From contig JBCBYO010000014.1 of assembly GCA_039815825.1 (NCBI GenBank), positions 7,156-71,155 on the forward strand: a stretch of DNA of 64,000 bases, in the 5' to 3' direction. How positions within the stretch are numbered: the first letter of the stretch is position 1; every line of letters begins with the position of its first letter. This DNA comes from JBCBDX01 sp039815825. Lineage in GTDB: Bacteria; Pseudomonadota; Alphaproteobacteria; Rhizobiales; Rhizobiaceae. A program made the position numbers and the translations under genes. Under the pieces are notes generated by a model. The model had not been told where the DNA came from and did no database searches. It saw only the letters and a program-made list of their open reading frames with translations. Below, piece by piece: positions 60,719 through 64,000 of this stretch.

Positions 60719-60802
60719 TTCACCTGTTCCCCGCCTTTGGCTGGATAGCGCATGGCAAAATTGCGTGATACTCGCAACCAAAACCGACTGTCGGAGACCA
60801 GT

Positions 60803-61801
60803 ATGCCAGCATCATCAGCGCTTTATCTACCTCGACGCATGCGGCGATTACGCGGCAGCCCGTGGGTTCGCGATTTGGTTCGCGAGACAAGCCTTACGCC
60901 GCATGATCTCATTTGGCCAATCTTTATCATGGATGGCAAAAACAAGCGCGAGGCAATTGGAGCGATGCCGGGCGTTGAACGGCTAAGTGTGGATTTAGCC
61001 ATCGAAGCGGCAAAAAGAGCGCGTGATCTTTCGATCCCCGCAATTGCAACTTTTGCCCAAGTCGATCACTCGCTCAAAGATGTGACCGGCAGCCATATTC
61101 TGGATACCGACAATATCGTGAACCGTGCGACGCGCGCGATCAAAGATGCTGTACCGGACATCGGGATTATTACAGATGTTGCACTCGATCCGTTTACGTC
61201 ACACGGACATGATGGCGTTTTGCGTGACGGCATCATCGTAAACGACGAGACGGTTTCGATCTTGGCCGAAGCTGCCGTGAACCAAGCGCAAGCCGGATCA
61301 GACATCATTGCACCCTCCGACATGATGGACGGCAGAATTGGCGCTATACGCTCAGCGCTTGATGGTTCTGGACATAGCGACGTCGCCATTATGTCCTATG
61401 CCACCAAATTCGCGTCGGCCTTCTACGGCCCTTATCGGGAGGCTATCGGCACATCGGGCCTACTGAAGGGCGACAAGAAGACCTATTATATCGATCCCGC
61501 CAATGCGAATGAGGCGGTTCAAGATGCAGCGCTTGATGTCGATGAAGGCGCTGATATGCTCATGGTCAAACCCGGTCTTCCCTATCTGGACGTGTGCCGC
61601 CAACTCAAAGATGCTTTTTCAATGCCGGTCTTCGCATACCAAGTTTCAGGCGAGTACGCGATGGTTGAGGCAGCGGCCGCAAATGGCTGGATCGACGGCG
61701 AGCGTGTGATGATGGAAAGCTTAAGCGCGTTTAAGCGTGCCGGTTGCGACGGTGTGCTGAGTTATTTTGCACCGCGCGTCGCGGAAATCCTCAATGGCTA
61801 G
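60803..61801 (+). CDS. hemB: Delta-aminolevulinic acid dehydratase (porphobilinogen synthase)
   Basis: 332 aa TIM barrel. Two active-site Lys: Lys202 in SYATKFASAFYGP and Lys256 in MLMVKPGLPYLD. The metal-binding segment near residue 125-135 reads DVALDPFTSHGHDG, with Asp/Ser/Thr instead of three Cys, so it is a magnesium-type and not the zinc-type enzyme. It joins two ALA molecules to porphobilinogen in heme synthesis. The start at 60803 was taken because GGAG lies 6 nt before; an ATG 51 nt upstream is in frame but overlaps the divergent promoter region. Confidence 0.96.
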   Translation: MPASSALYLPRRMRRLRGSPWVRDLVRETSLTPHDLIWPIFIMDGKNKREAIGAMPGVERLSVDLAIEAAKRARDLSIPAIATFAQVDHSLKDVTGSHILDTDNIVNRATRAIKDAVPDIGIITDVALDPFTSHGHDGVLRDGIIVNDETVSILAEAAVNQAQAGSDIIAPSDMMDGRIGAIRSALDGSGHSDVAIMSYATKFASAFYGPYREAIGTSGLLKGDKKTYYIDPANANEAVQDAALDVDEGADMLMVKPGLPYLDVCRQLKDAFSMPVFAYQVSGEYAMVEAAAANGWIDGERVMMESLSAFKRAGCDGVLSYFAPRVAEILNG

Positions 61802-61837
61802 CTTGTTGATGCTTGCGAAGGTTCCTAACTTAAACAC

Positions 61838-62323
61838 ATGCCTTCATCGCTTCCTATAAAAGACGCGGGCGCGCGTTTTGAGAACGCAGCGCTCTTTGAT
61901 TCGGTGCGAACACGCCGAATCATCGCTTTTATCATCGACTATTTCTTGATCTTTTTCCTTTGTTTTGCGGCCGTTCCGCTCATTTTCATCCTTGGCTTTG
62001 CAACATTTGGCGCCGGATGGCTTTTGTACGCGATCCTCGTTCCAGGGGTCGCACTCATCTATATCGCCTGGACCCTTGGCGGGCCCAAACAAGCCACATG
62101 GGGCATGCAGATGATGGATTTGCGACTTGTGCGGTACGACAACGAGTCGATGGATTGGTTGACTGGCGTCGCGCACGCCGTTCTGTTCTGGGTTTTCCAC
62201 ACAGTGTTGACGCCCGCAATAGCGCTGGTCGCGCTTTTTGCACGCCACAAACGCATGCTCCATGACATTGTTCTGGGCACCGTTGCCGTGCGTGGGTCAC
62301 AGTTTCTTGTCAGTAAAGACTAG
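61838..62323 (+). CDS. RDD-family membrane protein
   Basis: 161 aa with three membrane helices. RDD motif region: FDSVRTRRIIAFIIDYFLIFF (about residues 20-40; here R-R-x6-D spacing) and TWGMQMMDLRLV (about 87-98), then a C-terminal RHKRMLHDIVLGTVAV. RDD proteins are poorly understood; some act as sodium/proton antiporters or transport factors. It follows hemB by 36 nt and is probably in the same operon, as in rhizobia. Confidence 0.9.
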   Translation: MPSSLPIKDAGARFENAALFDSVRTRRIIAFIIDYFLIFFLCFAAVPLIFILGFATFGAGWLLYAILVPGVALIYIAWTLGGPKQATWGMQMMDLRLVRYDNESMDWLTGVAHAVLFWVFHTVLTPAIALVALFARHKRMLHDIVLGTVAVRGSQFLVSKD

Positions 62324-62393
62324 CTCCTTTTGTGCCACTTGACCTTTGCGTTGATCCGGCCAAGTTTAGCGGTTCAGGCGATCACAGGCGTGC

Positions 62394-63161
62394 ATGACAA
62401 AACACTCGACGAAAACACCGCAGTTCTTTCTGACGTCGCCTTCACCCTGCCCGTATTTGGAAGGGCAGTTTGAACGGAAAGTCTTCACGCACCTTGTCGG
62501 CGAAAAAGCCCCTGAGATGAATGATCTTCTCACGCAGGGTGGTTTCCGCCGCTCACAAAATATCGCCTATCGACCCGCATGTGAAACATGTCGTGCCTGC
62601 GTGTCAGTCCGTTTATTGGTTGATGAATACCAGCCAACAAAGTCTCAGCGGCGCGTCGCGAAGCGCAACAACGACCTCATCGGCATGGAACATGTCGCCG
62701 AACCATCGTCAGAGCAGTACGCCCTTTTTCGTCGGTACTTGGATGCACGACACCCAGCCGGCGGTATGGCCGACATGACCGTTCTGGACTACGCGATGAT
62801 GATTGAAGACAGCCACGTTAAAACGCACATCATCGAGTACCGCCTGCGAGACGTCGATAGCTACATCACTGGCGAGTCGAAAGGCGATTTGGTCGGCGTT
62901 GCTCTATCCGACATGATGGCCGACGGTTATTCGATGGTCTATTCGTTCTTTGATCCGGAACTGTCGGAACGATCCTTGGGGACCTACATGATCATGGATC
63001 ATGTTGCGCGGGCGCGCGCAAAAGGCCTTCCTCATGTTTACCTGGGATATTGGGTCGAAGGCTCACCCAAGATGAACTACAAGCAAAAGTTCGAACCGCA
63101 GGAGCACCTCACTGGTGAAGGCTGGAGCCGTTATTCGCCGACAAAGCCACCTTTAACATAA
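62394..63161 (+). CDS. bpt: Aspartate/glutamate leucyltransferase (N-end rule, Bpt)
   Basis: 255 aa GNAT-like aminoacyl-tRNA-protein transferase. Family blocks: FFLTSPSPCPYLEGQFERKVFTHL (about residues 12-35), GFRRSQNIAYRPACETCRACVSVRL (about 50-74, Cys cluster that in the eukaryotic enzymes binds iron-sulfur or heme), and VYSFFDPELSERSLGTYMIM (about 181-200). It attaches Leu to proteins with N-terminal Asp or Glu and so marks them for ClpAP. Its end overlaps the convergent flavin reductase gene by 31 nt. Confidence 0.95.
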   Translation: MTKHSTKTPQFFLTSPSPCPYLEGQFERKVFTHLVGEKAPEMNDLLTQGGFRRSQNIAYRPACETCRACVSVRLLVDEYQPTKSQRRVAKRNNDLIGMEHVAEPSSEQYALFRRYLDARHPAGGMADMTVLDYAMMIEDSHVKTHIIEYRLRDVDSYITGESKGDLVGVALSDMMADGYSMVYSFFDPELSERSLGTYMIMDHVARARAKGLPHVYLGYWVEGSPKMNYKQKFEPQEHLTGEGWSRYSPTKPPLT

Positions 63162-63628
63162 AGCAACGGGTCACGTGTCGTTGACGCAAATGACAGGACG
63201 CGGCCAATAAGTATGTCATGGTCACCGGCAGAGACGATCTGTTCGGTTTGGCAGTCAAACCATGCAACAGCGTCATTGAGCATTAGGCGCCCTGTTTGAA
63301 GCCGGTCTGTTGGCACGCTCTCAAACCGCTCAGCATGCGAACCTCTTGTAAACTGCATGGCTGTATCGCGTTGATCGGCGGCCAAAATGTTGATGGTGTA
63401 TCCATCGGCCCCTGTAAACGCTTCATGGCTACCGCTCTCCTTGCGGATTGACCACAGCACCATGGCCGGATCGAGCGACACGGTATTGAAAGAGTTGCAC
63501 GTCATCCCGATGTCGATGCCTTCATGGCGCGAGGACACAACTGTCACCCCGGTCGCAAAGCAACCCATGGCGCGCTTAAGCTCTGCTTCATTGAGCGCAT
63601 CAATATTCAAATGGGCATCTGCGTTCAT
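63131..63628 (-). CDS. Flavin reductase family protein
   Basis: 165 aa. Flavin reductase-like split barrel: LKRAMGCFATGVTVVSSR (about residues 18-35), GMTCNSFNTVSLDPAMVLWSIRKESGSHEAF (about 41-71, FMN/FAD-binding with SxNS and PP-like residues replaced by DPA), and GDHDILIGRVLSF near the C-terminus. It reduces flavin with NAD(P)H or is the reductase half of a two-component monooxygenase; no oxygenase gene is next to it in the window. ATG 63628 has AAAGG 9 nt upstream. The aldo/keto reductase gene lies 41 nt upstream on the same strand. Confidence 0.9.
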   Translation of the reverse strand: MNADAHLNIDALNEAELKRAMGCFATGVTVVSSRHEGIDIGMTCNSFNTVSLDPAMVLWSIRKESGSHEAFTGADGYTINILAADQRDTAMQFTRGSHAERFESVPTDRLQTGRLMLNDAVAWFDCQTEQIVSAGDHDILIGRVLSFASTTRDPLLYVKGGFVGE

Positions 63629-63669
63629 GGCTTTCAGCCTTTCTTTCATTCCGGTGGGCTGGTTCAAAA

Positions 63670-64000
63670 TCAGGGCACTTCCTGGCCGGCGGCCAGCGTC
63701 CAAAGCTCAAACCAAGTCTCTCGATCTATTTCAACTTTCAGTGCATCGGCGATGTGACGAATGCGCTCAATGGTGTTGGTGCCAATGATCGGCATTATTT
63801 TTGCGGGATGGGCCAACAGCCACGCAATCGCTACCGCATCGGCGGCAACACCATAGTTCCCACCAATGTCGAGCAACTTGGGCATCACCCGTTTGGATAT
63901 CTCATTGTTGGGAATAAACAGGCTTCCACCAGCCAGCGGAGACCAAGCCATCAGTGGGGCCCCATCTTTCTGGGCGCGTGCAATCTGGCCATTTGTGAAG
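63670..64000 (-). CDS. Aldo/keto reductase, C-terminal part (runs off the window)
   Basis: About 110 residues of the C-terminal half. The visible frame reads FTNGQIARAQKDGAPLMAWSPLAGG at the window edge, and then AVAIAWLLAHPAKIMPIIGTNTIERI (cofactor-binding loop G-T-N-x2-R of aldo/keto reductases of the YdhF/oxidoreductase type) and a final amphipathic helix. The frame continues past 64000, so the start is not in the window. The enzyme would reduce carbonyl groups with NADPH; the substrate is unknown. It precedes the flavin reductase gene on the same strand. Confidence 0.88.
   Translation of the reverse strand, partial: FTNGQIARAQKDGAPLMAWSPLAGGSLFIPNNEISKRVMPKLLDIGGNYGVAADAVAIAWLLAHPAKIMPIIGTNTIERIRHIADALKVEIDRETWFELWTLAAGQEVP

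Overview
The window looks like a chromosome segment of an alphaproteobacterium of the order Hyphomicrobiales (Rhizobiales). It has moderate GC content, rhizobial gene neighbourhoods (rplM-rpsI near speB-argC and ctaA-DUF2842; BamE / CBP3-like / DUF177 / plsX / fabH / ihfA / MerR; glyA-nrdR-ribD-ribE-ribH-nusB; ldtP and ldtR near DUF6163 and hemB), and ExoP/ExoF/ExoY-type polysaccharide genes. BCCT and betaine-type transport, a K+-independent proton-pumping pyrophosphatase and RTX and type II secretion genes would fit a marine or saline habitat, but that is inference. No phage, insertion sequence, CRISPR array or integrase was seen.

Layout. 1-9.2 kb: end of a lactate-permease-like gene, acyl-CoA genes, rplM-rpsI, a BCCT transporter, a Tat-exported rhodanese, a HEAT-like protein with a decayed second copy of its C-terminus, agmatinase and argC. 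9.2-13.5 kb: a frameshifted beta-helix/RTX secreted protein, a small membrane protein, ctaA and DUF2842. 13.5-22.7 kb: an exopolysaccharide locus (deacetylase, GNAT acyltransferase, ExoP-like co-polymerase with a degenerate kinase domain, export lipoprotein, glycosyltransferase, ExoY-like initiating transferase, Wzy-like polymerase). 23.4-24.9 kb: a two-gene polysaccharide ABC exporter.

24.9-41.3 kb is the accessory core: a complete-looking type II secretion system (T2SS) in two divergent arms. The leftward arm carries a zinc-ribbon methyltransferase, gspL, gspM, a soluble HR-domain (GspC/GspN-like) protein, an STN-like periplasmic protein, gspD and a short prepilin peptidase. The rightward arm carries gspE-F-G-H-I-J, then a secreted S8 serine protease and a lipoprotein, then gspK. 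The protease is the obvious candidate substrate. A RgpF-like gene closes this block next to tRNA-Pro(GGG).

42.7-64 kb is mostly housekeeping: MerR, IHF-alpha, FabH, PlsX, envelope and respiratory assembly factors, an ECF sigma operon, HppA, an MFS transporter, riboflavin synthesis with nusB, NrdR and GlyA, L,D-transpeptidase with its LdtR regulator, HemB, an RDD protein, the N-end-rule aminoacyl-transferase Bpt, a flavin reductase and the end of an aldo/keto reductase. The points most worth a second look are the T2SS arrangement with its embedded protease, the decayed HEAT copy, the S9 insertion, the frameshifted RTX gene, the ECF operon and the pseudokinase-like ExoP.
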